From NCBI GenBank assembly GCA_002314445.1, contig DCFX01000072.1, positions 1 through 15,313 on the forward strand: 15,313 nt of DNA, written 5' to 3'. The notes beneath the pieces are model-generated. The model had not been told where the DNA came from. It saw only the letters and a list, made by a program, of their open reading frames with translations, and made no database searches. Shown one piece after another: positions 1 to 6,281 of this stretch. Position 1 is the first letter of the stretch. Every line of letters begins with the position of its first letter. This DNA comes from Treponema sp. UBA1793 (GTDB taxonomy: Bacteria > Spirochaetota > Spirochaetia > Treponematales > Treponemataceae). The position numbers and the translations under genes are program-made.

Positions 1-2
1 TT

Positions 3-710
3 CCACAAGAATCCCGGAAGAGCCAAGAAAATAATAGTACGGTCGAAACAATAGTATTGGCAAAAATGAAAATAGATGTTTGCTTGGGCTGTCGAAAATG
101 TTTTGATGAAGGTGAAAGCGCCTGTCCGGGAAAAGATGATGTAATAGAATTATACAATAAAATAAGATCAGAGGATTTGATAATTATAGGCGGACCTGTT
201 TATGTGGAAGATGTAAACGGCATATTGAAAAATTGGATAGACAGAATGGCTTTTAACTGCCACAGGCCGGAATTGTTCAATCAGAAAGCATACGTCGTAT
301 TAAATTCAGGAAGCGGAGCATCCTGGCATGCAGTAAAGACGATAGAAAGAGCGTTAATGTCCTGGGGAATGACAGTTTTAGGAAGAAGAAAATTAGTGCT
401 GGGTGCACACAGTGACGCAGGGTTGGTTAATGAAAAGTATAGAGAATTATTAAAGACCGATATGGAAAAAGTGATTAAAAAAGCAAACAATAAAAATAAA
501 CCGACATTGCTGCAATTAATAACATTCTCTATACAACAATGCTATTATAAAAATAAAGCCGATAAACAAACATATGATTACAAATACTGGAAAAACAAAG
601 GCTTTTTAGAAGACAGGAATTATTATTTTTCACAAGCGGATGGAAATACGTTCACAAGAATAATCTCTCGGATGACAGGAAAAATTATAGCAAAGGTATT
701 ACTTAAATAA
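3..710 (+). CDS. Flavodoxin-family NAD(P)H:FMN oxidoreductase, 5' end cut by the window edge
   Basis: Probably a flavodoxin-like reductase that uses FMN and NAD(P)H; the substrate is unknown. The frame is open from base 3, so the gene starts outside the window. A TTG at 57 is only an internal candidate, because the coding frame continues upstream of it and no ribosome binding site precedes it. The visible part has the family's CLGCRKC cysteine cluster, then a further Cys and an acidic pair (CPGKDD), then DLIIIGGPVYVEDVNG, which matches the second FMN-contacting strand and loop (usual form I-x-GSPVY-x-x-x-x-S-G). The N-terminal FMN phosphate-binding loop is outside the window. The last 60 residues are basic and rich in Tyr, Lys and Asn. 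The gene is AT-rich with many AAA, ATA and TTA codons, unlike its neighbours, which suggests lateral transfer. It converges on cysK. Confidence 0.8.
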   Translation, partial: PQESRKSQENNSTVETIVLAKMKIDVCLGCRKCFDEGESACPGKDDVIELYNKIRSEDLIIIGGPVYVEDVNGILKNWIDRMAFNCHRPELFNQKAYVVLNSGSGASWHAVKTIERALMSWGMTVLGRRKLVLGAHSDAGLVNEKYRELLKTDMEKVIKKANNKNKPTLLQLITFSIQQCYYKNKADKQTYDYKYWKNKGFLEDRNYYFSQADGNTFTRIISRMTGKIIAKVLLK

Positions 711-759
711 AGCATTAGAAAAGCGCTTGTTAAGCAGATGATGTATCGGAAGGCTTTCC

Positions 760-809
760 GTACAGCAGAATCCGGTTGCAGTTGTTACAGTCCGGAATCC
801 TGCTTGTAC
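760..809. terminator. Long imperfect stem-loop between convergent genes
   Basis: The left arm (760-775, GTACAGCAGAATCCGG) pairs with the right arm (792-809, CCGGAATCCTGCTTGTAC). This gives about 15 base pairs with one mismatch and two single-base bulges around a 16-nt loop. It lies between the stop codons of the flavodoxin gene (710) and cysK (816). No U-tract follows on either strand, so it is not a textbook intrinsic terminator. It may act as a bidirectional or Rho-assisted 3' end, or protect mRNA ends. A smaller CGGAA/TTCCG hairpin lies directly beside it at 747-760. Confidence 0.5.
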
Positions 810-815
810 AGAGGA

Positions 816-1751
816 CTATTCCGTGAACAAAGGTGTAGACAGATAACGGTCTGCCGAATCAGGCAAAAGGACTACGATTGTTTTCCCTTTAAACTCGGGG
901 CGTTTTGCAAGTTCAAGCCCGGCCCATAATGCCGCACCGGACGAAATACCTGTGAGTATACCTTCCGTTTTTCCAAGTTCTTTTGCAGTTGCAAATGCAT
1001 CTTCATTCTGTACGGGAATGATTTCGTCGTAAATTTTTGTGTCGAGCGTATCCGGTACGAAATTCGCGCCGATTCCCTGAATCTTGTGGGAGCCTGCGCG
1101 GCCTTCAGAGAGCAGCGGTGATGAGGCCGGTTCAACGGCGAATATTTTGACATCCCTGTTTTTTGAGCGGAGATATTTACCGACGCCGGAAAGCGTTCCA
1201 CCGGTTCCCACGCCTGCGACAAATGCGTCCACATGACCGTCGGTATCTTCCCAGATTTCAGGGCCTGTAGTTTCAAAATGAGTCTGCGGGTTTACGGGGT
1301 TTGTAAACTGACCGGGAATAAAACTGTTCGGTGTTACCTTTGCAAGTTCATCCGCTTTGTCTACGGCACCTTTCATTCCGAGAGAACCGTCTGTGAGAAC
1401 GATTTCTGCTCCATATGCTTTAAGAAGATTGCGGCGTTCAACAGACATTGTTTCCGGCATTGTAAGCAGGATGCGGAGTCCGTAGCTTGCGCATACGGAA
1501 GCCAGCCCGATTCCGGTGTTGCCGCTTGTCGGTTCAATAATAACGGAATCCTTTGTTACTTTGCCGTTCCTGATGGCATCGTCTATCATTGCCTTGCCGA
1601 TGCGGTCTTTGACACTTCCGGCCGGGTTAAAGTATTCAAGCTTGACGAGAATACGTGATTCAAGGTTCAGTTTTTTTTCTGTATTCGAGATTTCCAGCAG
1701 CGGCGTATGACCTACGAGATCCGTCACTTTTTTCGCAATTTTTTCCGACAT
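816..1751 (-). CDS. cysK: O-acetylserine (thiol)-lyase / cysteine synthase A
   Basis: A PLP enzyme that makes L-cysteine from O-acetylserine and sulfide in the cytoplasm. At 311 residues it has the normal family length. Seen in the sequence: the Schiff-base lysine K48 in NPAGSVKDR, the substrate loop TSGNTG at 75-80, the PLP-phosphate loop GTGGT at 182-186, and a C-terminal PDSADRYLST segment that is typical of CysK. The ATG is preceded by a strong GGAGGT ribosome binding site (complement of 1757-1762). It lies 113 bp downstream of the rrf2-type regulator on the same strand and has its own predicted promoter overlapped by an inverted repeat, so regulation by that neighbour in response to cysteine or Fe-S status is likely (inference). 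Cystathionine beta-synthase-like members of the fold are the main alternative, but the short length without CBS domains favours CysK. Confidence 0.96.
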   Translation of the reverse strand: MSEKIAKKVTDLVGHTPLLEISNTEKKLNLESRILVKLEYFNPAGSVKDRIGKAMIDDAIRNGKVTKDSVIIEPTSGNTGIGLASVCASYGLRILLTMPETMSVERRNLLKAYGAEIVLTDGSLGMKGAVDKADELAKVTPNSFIPGQFTNPVNPQTHFETTGPEIWEDTDGHVDAFVAGVGTGGTLSGVGKYLRSKNRDVKIFAVEPASSPLLSEGRAGSHKIQGIGANFVPDTLDTKIYDEIIPVQNEDAFATAKELGKTEGILTGISSGAALWAGLELAKRPEFKGKTIVVLLPDSADRYLSTPLFTE

Positions 1752-1811
1752 AAAGTACCTCCAAAGTAATAAATCGATTATCCTAAAAACCTATTATTTA
1801 AGTATGTAATT

Positions 1812-1843
1812 AATGTATAATAACCTACTTGTTTTGTCAAGTA
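1812..1843 (-). promoter_or_regulatory. cysK promoter with overlapping palindromic operator
   Basis: On the - strand a perfect -35 TTGACA (complement of 1835-1840) is followed after 17 nt by TACATT (1812-1817), or after 15 nt by TATACA (1814-1819). The predicted start is near 1805, giving a leader of about 54 nt. A 6-bp inverted repeat TACTTG-N6-CAAGTA (1826-1843) covers the -35 element and part of the spacer, where a repressor dimer would block polymerase. The adjacent rrf2-type regulator is the obvious candidate ligand, which is inference. Confidence 0.65.
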
Positions 1844-1864
1844 TTTATTATAAAATACCCTTTT

Positions 1865-2293
1865 CTAAATAGTATAATCAAGTGTCGCGGGATTTGCCGT
1901 CAGCTGGTCAAGTGTGATGCCGTCGAAATACGAGTTTACTATTTTTTCAAATCCTACCCATAGTTTTCGCGTAGGGCAGGCCGGACTCCGTTCACATTCA
2001 GAGGCGTTCGGCTCAAGGCATGTTACGGGAGCAAGGTCGCCTTCCGTAATGCGGAGAATTTCACCGACTGTATACTGTCCCGGTTCGCGTGCAAGTTTGT
2101 ATCCTCCCTGGGGACCGCGCACACTCTGAAGAAGACCATATTTGCTGAGAAGCGAAGTAATTTGTTCAAGGTATTTTATAGATATGGCCTGCCGCTCGGA
2201 TATATCTTTGAGCGGCGTAAAAGCATCCTGCTTGTGCTGTGCGAGATCAATCATAAAACGGAGAGCGTATCTTCCGCGTGTCGAAATTTTCAT
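1865..2293 (-). CDS. Rrf2/IscR-family transcriptional regulator, probably Fe-S sensing
   Basis: A winged-helix Rrf2-family DNA-binding protein of 142 residues. The N-terminus MKISTRGRYALRFMIDLA and the recognition region ISIKYLEQI..LSKYGLLQSVRGPQGGYKL (38-66) are family hallmarks, followed by the RITEGD dimer-helix segment at 81-86. Three cysteines, C92, C100 and C106, sit where IscR carries its [2Fe-2S] ligands (C92, C98, C104), though the first spacing is two residues longer. CymR, the cysteine regulator of Firmicutes, lacks this triad as far as I recall, so an Fe-S-sensing type is more likely. It is transcribed just upstream of cysK in the same direction, pointing to control of cysteine synthesis and probably autoregulation. 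The ribosome binding site is GGTAGG, 5 nt before the ATG. Whether it is functionally IscR, or a cysteine or nitric-oxide sensor, cannot be decided here. Confidence 0.9.
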   Translation of the reverse strand: MKISTRGRYALRFMIDLAQHKQDAFTPLKDISERQAISIKYLEQITSLLSKYGLLQSVRGPQGGYKLAREPGQYTVGEILRITEGDLAPVTCLEPNASECERSPACPTRKLWVGFEKIVNSYFDGITLDQLTANPATLDYTI

Positions 2294-2296
2294 ATT

Positions 2297-2341
2297 TTCC
2301 TACCTAAATAGTAATATATAATAATAGTAGGAATTTGTCCA
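2297..2341 (-). promoter_or_regulatory. Promoter of the Rrf2-type regulator with flanking inverted repeat
   Basis: On the - strand TGGACA (complement of 2336-2341) and TATATT (2313-2318) are separated by 17 nt, each one base off consensus. This predicts a start near 2306 and a leader of about 13 nt. Arms TTCCTAC (2297-2303) and GTAGGAA (2327-2333) form an inverted repeat with a 23-nt gap that brackets the -10 element, and one arm includes the GGTAGG ribosome binding site. This is a plausible autoregulatory operator. The core CCTA recurs at 1782, 1790, 1824, 2299 and 2303, in both this promoter and the cysK leader. Confidence 0.6.
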
Positions 2342-2356
2342 GTTTTATGACATTTT

Positions 2357-2371
2357 TGCTGATGCTCAGCA
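2357..2371. repeat. Short palindrome TGCTGA-TGC-TCAGCA in the divergent intergenic region
   Basis: A perfect 6-bp inverted repeat with a 3-nt centre, lying between the divergent regulator and radical SAM genes just upstream of the latter's predicted -35. It could be an operator for the radical SAM gene. Its function is unknown and a 15-base palindrome can arise by chance. Confidence 0.3.
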
Positions 2372-2373
2372 GT

Positions 2374-2402
2374 CTGACAAAAACAGTAAGTAATGATACT
2401 AT
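2374..2402 (+). promoter_or_regulatory. Candidate promoter for the radical SAM gene (leaderless start)
   Basis: CTGACA (2374-2379), a 17-nt spacer and an extended -10 TGaTACTAT (hexamer 2397-2402) predict transcription starting around 2409-2411, at the ATG of 2411. No Shine-Dalgarno sequence precedes that ATG or the alternative one at 2393. If this promoter is real, the ATG at 2393 would not be on the transcript. Confidence 0.4.
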
Positions 2403-2410
2403 CTGCATAT

Positions 2411-4705
2411 ATGAATACCGTCATCATTCAGCCGCCTCTTGTGCAGCTTAACACTCCGTATCCCGCAGGTGCGTATCTTGCATCATTTTTCCGCAGGACG
2501 TACAGGGAACGAGGCATTTCCGGTTCCGTCGTCTGGTATGATTTTAGTGAAGGTCTTTTTCATGAAATTTTCTGCAGCAGCGGACTGCGCCGTCTGTTTG
2601 AGAGCAGCTCCGGCACTGCGCTAAAAATGGCAGCTGAAGCTGAAATACAGGGAGATGAAAATACGGCATTCCAGCTCAGACGGTATGTTTCGGAACAGGA
2701 TATATGGTGCGGATGGATAGATACGATTGTGGCTGTTGTGTGCGGTGCAGCCGGATGCGGTATGCCAGGAGAAAGCGGCGCTGAGACGAGTACCCGTTTT
2801 TCAGGGCATGAATTTGTCCACGAATTTGTGCGTTCCGCACATGTGCCGCGCGGAATGCGTATGGAACAGTATTTATCCGGGCTTGGACGGGAGCCGGCGG
2901 CAGACGATGCAGAAGTACTGGCCAGCCTGGCCCTTGCAGATATTGCCGATTACATTACCGCCGTGTTTGATTCAAATTTTGCGCTCATCCGGTATGCAGA
3001 ATCGATTGCGGCCAGCACTGCTGCTTTCAGCGATGTTGAGCGTGCCCTGGAATCTCCTGTACTCACTGATTTTTATGCGCCCCTTCTGGAGAAGAAACTT
3101 GCCGGTGTGAAAGGACCCGTGTTGTTCTGCATTTCAGTGCCTTTTCCAGGGACGTTTGCCGCAGCTCTTTTTACGGCACGGTACGTAAAAAAGCAGTTCG
3201 GTGAAGATGCAGCGGTAGCAATCGGCGGAGGGTACGTAAATACGGAACTGCGGGCAGTACACGAGAAAGGTTTGTTCCGGTATGTTGATTTCATAAGTTA
3301 CGACCGCGGGTACGGCAGCTTTCTTGCACTGCTTGATGCAGCCGGAGACGCACCGCTTAAGAGCGTTTTTAACGGCAGTTCATATTATAAGATGAAATAC
3401 CTCTACAAGGGAAAAATTGTTAATCCTTCGGGAAATGAATACGTATCAGCGGAAAATAAACTAACGCATGAAATAATTCCCGATTATTCCGATATCGACT
3501 TTTCACAGTATCCGCATCTTGCTGATACATCCAATCCCATGCAGCGCATCTGGAGCGATGGTACATGGATGAAAGTGTATCTTGCATACGGCTGCTACTG
3601 GCACCGCTGCGCTTTCTGCGATACGACGCTTGAATATGTGCGCGGATACTGCATGACCGACGTCCGGCTGCTGTACTCCGGGCTGCGTGAACAGGCACGG
3701 AAAACAGGTGTGTACGGCCTGCACTTCGTCGATGAAGCATGTCCTCCTGCCGCTCTTGAGCAGGTTGCACTGTTAAACTGTATGCAGAACAGTTCTCCCC
3801 GTTTTACATTCTGGGGCAACATCAGGTTTGAGAAAACATTTACGCGTGATCTGGCAGACCTGCTTTCATATGGCGGTATGACTGGCGTTTCAGCCGGTAT
3901 TGAAATTGCAACGGGCAGCGGACTTACAGCCGTAAACAAAGGTACCGATATGAAGCACATCGTGAGTGCATGCTGTGCGTTTAAAGAAGCGGGTATTCTT
4001 GTCCACAGCTACATGATTTACGGTTTCTGGAATCAGAGCGAACAGGATTTGATAGATTCGATGGAAACACTGCGCCAGCTTTTTGCAGCCGGCCTTCTTG
4101 ACTCCGCGTTCTGGCATAAATTTACGCTGACCCGTCATTCGACAGTGCACCGCGAGTGGGAGGAAGGCAAGCACCCCGATCTGCATCCGCTGCCCGGTGT
4201 GCCGGATGCGTTTGCGGAAAACGATGTACGGTTTGAAGGCGAGAAAAAAAGCGGACGGTATGCCGCCGGCTTGAACGCGTCACTCGAAAGCTGGATGAAC
4301 GGCGAAAAAATTTCTGCACTTGTAACCAGCTGGTTTTCGTTCAGAATGCCGGAACCGGCTGTAAAGAAGGGTTTTGTTGATTCACTTATTGCAGAATACG
4401 AAAAAACTCGTGACAAATCGTTCTGTGATACCGATGCAGGACGGTATGTATGGCTGGGCGGAAAGGTCATTGTGCTTACAGGCAGCAGCGGAACGCAGTT
4501 GTGCTGGTCGTATATGGGCGATCTGCTGTATGCCGGTATCGGCAGAACCACGGCTCAGGAGGCTGCAGATGCACTGAATAAAGCACACCCCGATTCTGCC
4601 ATGCCGTCGGGAGATTTTGGAACTGACGGCGGAGCGCTTTCCGTACTGCTGGGCAGAAAAACGTTTTTTGAACTCCGCGGAAAGGGATTGTGCAGGCTGC
4701 TGTAA
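2411..4705 (+). CDS. B12-binding-domain radical SAM protein
   Basis: A predicted cobalamin- and SAM-dependent radical enzyme of 764 residues counted from the ATG at 2411. That start makes the protein begin MNTVIIQPPLVQLNTPYPAG, the usual N-terminus of this family; an in-frame ATG at 2393 would add six residues. Numbering from 2393, a Rossmann-like B12-binding region spans about 240-310 and ends in AIGGGYVNTEL (276-286), without the DxHxxG base-on motif. The radical SAM barrel spans about 395-580, with cluster cysteines C401, C406 and C409 in GCYWHRCAFCD, that is CX4CX2C rather than the usual CX3CX2C. SAM-contact-like segments GIEIATGSG (502-510) and HSYMIYGF (538-545) follow. The C-terminal 190 residues form an extra domain. 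The substrate is unknown; relatives perform methylations or other radical chemistry. Its dependence on B12 fits the cobalamin-controlled operon about 0.8 kb downstream. Confidence 0.85.
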   Translation: MNTVIIQPPLVQLNTPYPAGAYLASFFRRTYRERGISGSVVWYDFSEGLFHEIFCSSGLRRLFESSSGTALKMAAEAEIQGDENTAFQLRRYVSEQDIWCGWIDTIVAVVCGAAGCGMPGESGAETSTRFSGHEFVHEFVRSAHVPRGMRMEQYLSGLGREPAADDAEVLASLALADIADYITAVFDSNFALIRYAESIAASTAAFSDVERALESPVLTDFYAPLLEKKLAGVKGPVLFCISVPFPGTFAAALFTARYVKKQFGEDAAVAIGGGYVNTELRAVHEKGLFRYVDFISYDRGYGSFLALLDAAGDAPLKSVFNGSSYYKMKYLYKGKIVNPSGNEYVSAENKLTHEIIPDYSDIDFSQYPHLADTSNPMQRIWSDGTWMKVYLAYGCYWHRCAFCDTTLEYVRGYCMTDVRLLYSGLREQARKTGVYGLHFVDEACPPAALEQVALLNCMQNSSPRFTFWGNIRFEKTFTRDLADLLSYGGMTGVSAGIEIATGSGLTAVNKGTDMKHIVSACCAFKEAGILVHSYMIYGFWNQSEQDLIDSMETLRQLFAAGLLDSAFWHKFTLTRHSTVHREWEEGKHPDLHPLPGVPDAFAENDVRFEGEKKSGRYAAGLNASLESWMNGEKISALVTSWFSFRMPEPAVKKGFVDSLIAEYEKTRDKSFCDTDAGRYVWLGGKVIVLTGSSGTQLCWSYMGDLLYAGIGRTTAQEAADALNKAHPDSAMPSGDFGTDGGALSVLLGRKTFFELRGKGLCRLL

Positions 4706-4724
4706 TATTGACCTGCAGATACTA

Positions 4725-4777
4725 TTGTTTCCTCTACACTCCAACCGTATACTTTGCGAAGCAACGCAAACAAGGAG
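4725..4777 (+). promoter_or_regulatory. Possible promoter, hairpin and ribosome binding site of the acetyltransferase gene
   Basis: The elements are TTGTTT (4725-4730), a 17-nt spacer and TATACT (4748-4753). A perfect 6-bp inverted repeat TTTGCG-N6-CGCAAA (4753-4770) covers the predicted start site. AAGGAG (4772-4777) lies 10 nt before the ATG at 4788 and sets that start. The -35 is weak, so transcription may instead run through from the radical SAM gene. Confidence 0.35.
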
Positions 4778-4787
4778 AACTGCAGAA

Positions 4788-5441
4788 ATGGAATTACGGC
4801 TTGAAACAAAGGCTGATGAACACGAAGTGGAGAATCTTACACGGGAATCGTTCTGGGATGTATACCGTCCCGGATGCAGCGAGCATTACGTGCTTCACCT
4901 TTTGAGAAAATCTGCTGCTTTTATCCCTGAACTTGATTATGTAATGTGCAGCAGCGGAAAAATCGTCGGCAGTATTGTATACAGCAGAATGTTTTACGCA
5001 GGGAAAAGCTCTGCAGCCGGAGAGGGCTCTTATACAGAAAACCCCGATGTCGTTATGTTCGGGCCCGTATGCGTTGCAAAAGAATACCAGGGGCAGGGAA
5101 TCGGCTCGCAACTGATACGGTATACGCAGGAGAAGGCGAAAAGTTTCGGGTACAAGGCTGTGCTCATTACCGGTAATCCTGCATATTACAGCCGCTTCGG
5201 ATTCAGGACAGCTGCAGAGGAATATAACGTGCTGCTGCCCGGTATGTCCCTGAATGAAGATACGTCATATTTCATGGGCCTCGAACTTGAATGCGGTTAT
5301 TTAAAAACGCATGCAGGCGTCTATATGTACGATGTATCGTTTGAACCGCCTGCGCATGACACGGAAGAATTCGACAGACACTTTCCGCCGAAGAAAAAAC
5401 GGGAGCCTCTTTCCGGGGATTTATCTATAGAGAACTTCTGA
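4788..5441 (+). CDS. GNAT-family N-acetyltransferase (YhbS-like)
   Basis: A predicted acetyl-CoA-dependent N-acetyltransferase of 217 residues; the substrate is unknown. The ATG at 4788 is chosen for its AAGGAG site and because the residues before it do not look like family sequence. Seen: GPVCVAKEYQGQGIGSQLI at 92-110, which is strand beta-4 plus the acetyl-CoA pyrophosphate loop (Q-G-x-G-I-G), and then VLITGNPAYYSRFGF (125-139), the motif B region typical of the YhbS-type 'predicted N-acetyltransferase' group. A basic tail (PKKKREP, about 201-207) closes the protein. It follows the radical SAM gene by 82 nt in the same direction and may be cotranscribed with it. The next feature downstream is the cobalamin riboswitch, so it is probably outside that regulon. 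Confidence 0.88.
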   Translation: MELRLETKADEHEVENLTRESFWDVYRPGCSEHYVLHLLRKSAAFIPELDYVMCSSGKIVGSIVYSRMFYAGKSSAAGEGSYTENPDVVMFGPVCVAKEYQGQGIGSQLIRYTQEKAKSFGYKAVLITGNPAYYSRFGFRTAAEEYNVLLPGMSLNEDTSYFMGLELECGYLKTHAGVYMYDVSFEPPAHDTEEFDRHFPPKKKREPLSGDLSIENF

Positions 5442-5463
5442 AATTGCATAACCGAACCGATTG

Positions 5464-5469
5464 TATAAC
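5464..5469 (+). promoter_or_regulatory. Possible -10 element for the cobalamin-leader transcript
   Basis: TATAAC lies about 20 nt upstream of the first riboswitch helix and would start transcription near 5476. The best -35-like hexamer, TTGCAT at 5444-5449, is only 14 nt away, which is too close. The element is therefore tentative. Confidence 0.3.
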
Positions 5470-5489
5470 CCTTAAAAAAAATGTAGAGT

Positions 5490-5680
5490 GTCTCCGTGTA
5501 TTTCAATGGAAGCAGGTGAAAGGCCTGCACTGGATGCTTAACTGTAACGGAAGACGACGGCAGCAATCGGAAATCAGCTCTTTGGGATTTCCGGTAACAC
5601 TCACTGCGGAAGCGGGAAGAGTGCTGTCCTGTACGAATGTACTTGTTCCGGAGTCAGGAAACTTTGGTACACGCTGAGAC
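5490..5680 (+). promoter_or_regulatory. Cobalamin riboswitch (B12 element)
   Basis: An RNA aptamer that senses cobalamin and represses downstream genes. A closing P1 helix is visible: GTCTC-c-GTGTA (5490-5500) pairs with TACAC-gct-GAGAC (5668-5680). Inside are the conserved core GGAAGCAGGTGAAA (5508-5521), the L5 region with AACTGTAACGG (5540-5550), and the 3' B12-box-like AGTCAGGAAAC (5652-5662). Peripheral hairpins are clear: CGGAAATC/GATTTCCG (5568-5593) and CACTC/GAGTG (5598-5623) enclosing GGGAAG, which resembles the AdoCbl-type class. GATGC in L5 (5533-5537) can pair with GCATC (5686-5690) just after P1, as expected for the kissing loop of the expression platform. AAAGGAGC (5693-5699) directly follows, so control of translation initiation is likely. 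It fills the 336-nt gap between the acetyltransferase and the lipoprotein genes. Confidence 0.9.
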
Positions 5681-5709
5681 TGGCTGCATCAAAAGGAGCA
5701 GGCAATTTC

Positions 5710-5775
5710 ATGTTACCCGTACGGGCGGCAAACCGTTTATTTGGAAATTCAGCAATCGGGTTTCCGGAGAACTAA
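5710..5775 (+). CDS. Short leader ORF (21 codons) behind the riboswitch
   Basis: An ATG at 5710 opens a 21-codon frame beginning MLPVRAANRLFG that ends with TAA at 5773-5775, 2 nt before the lipoprotein ATG at 5778. AAAGGAGC (5693-5699) lies upstream with a rather long 11-nt spacing and sits in the part of the leader expected to be rearranged by cobalamin. The lipoprotein's own GGAG (5766-5769) lies within the last codons of this ORF. Translation of the leader could therefore open or couple to the downstream start. The peptide resembles nothing I recognise, and it may be translated only for its regulatory effect, or not at all. Confidence 0.4.
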   Translation: MLPVRAANRLFGNSAIGFPEN

Positions 5776-5777
5776 TC

Positions 5778-6272
5778 ATGTTTACATCTGTTTTTTCTCA
5801 CAAACGTGCAGGCAGGGCATTATCTGCATGTATGGTGCTGTTTACAGCAGTGTTCGTGTTCAGCACTGTTTCGTGCAGCCAGCCGGCAGAAAGCGATTCC
5901 GGCACCGACGCAAGTATTTATGGCACATGGACATCAAGTTACGATTCTTATGTGATTACTTCATCAACAGTAACATACGATGACGGCGGCTTCGGTTATG
6001 GATGGACAGGATCTCTTGCATCTGTATCTGCAACGGACAGTTCATCGGGATATATATATGTAGAATATACTTCCGTGGGTGATGCTATGTCTTCATCACT
6101 TGAGGGAACGTATACAGCTGTATCTTATAAATCTCTTGGAAGCTCTTCCGTGCAGATGGCAACTGCGTATAAATCGGGTGGTGCAGACAGCGAAAGTTCG
6201 CTTGCTGAAGCGGCGGCGGAATTTACCATAGATAACGGATATTACACATACTATGGTGCGTATTCAAAATAA
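5778..6272 (+). CDS. Small surface lipoprotein under cobalamin riboswitch control
   Basis: A 164-residue predicted lipoprotein. The ATG at 5778 has GGAG 8 nt upstream and starts a typical signal peptide: basic N-region (HKRAGR), hydrophobic core (ALSACMVLFTAVFVF, 14-28) and lipobox TVSC with C33 as the lipidated residue, a loose form usual in spirochetes. The mature part of about 130 residues is acidic and rich in Ser, Tyr, Thr and Gly with alternating polar and hydrophobic residues, suggesting an all-beta fold. It opens with IYGTWTSSYDSYVITSS, ends with TIDNGYYTYYGAYSK, and has no further cysteine. The family is not recognised. Its position between a cobalamin riboswitch and a TonB-dependent receptor gene 9 nt downstream suggests a corrinoid-capturing partner of the receptor, analogous in role to Bacteroides BtuG but with no visible similarity. 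That role is inference. Confidence 0.85.
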   Translation: MFTSVFSHKRAGRALSACMVLFTAVFVFSTVSCSQPAESDSGTDASIYGTWTSSYDSYVITSSTVTYDDGGFGYGWTGSLASVSATDSSSGYIYVEYTSVGDAMSSSLEGTYTAVSYKSLGSSSVQMATAYKSGGADSESSLAEAAAEFTIDNGYYTYYGAYSK

Positions 6273-6281
6273 AGTGATACA

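Noticed and set aside
57..59. TTG as the true start of the flavodoxin-family gene
   Set aside because: The reading frame is open to the window edge and the residues before it continue the family pattern leading to the CxGCxxC cluster, so the gene starts outside the window.
738..929. A 63-codon + strand frame at the cysK 3' end
   Set aside because: It overlaps the conserved C-terminus of cysK and the intergenic hairpin, with no ribosome site; the product is Cys-rich and unlike a real protein.
1865..2313. Ten-base direct repeat CTAAATAGTA at 1865-1874 and 2304-2313
   Set aside because: One copy is the coding end of the regulator gene, including its stop codon. In AT-rich sequence a 10-base match at this distance may be chance, so it is not claimed as an operator pair.
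5716..5725. Palindrome CCCGTACGGG in the leader ORF
   Set aside because: It can fold only as a 3-bp stem with a 4-nt loop and is too short to call a terminator or operator on its own.
5637..5777. Upstream extension of the lipoprotein reading frame to an ATG at 5637
   Set aside because: The extension lies within the riboswitch aptamer and would bury the signal peptide inside the protein. The ATG at 5778, with GGAG and a proper signal sequence, is the start.
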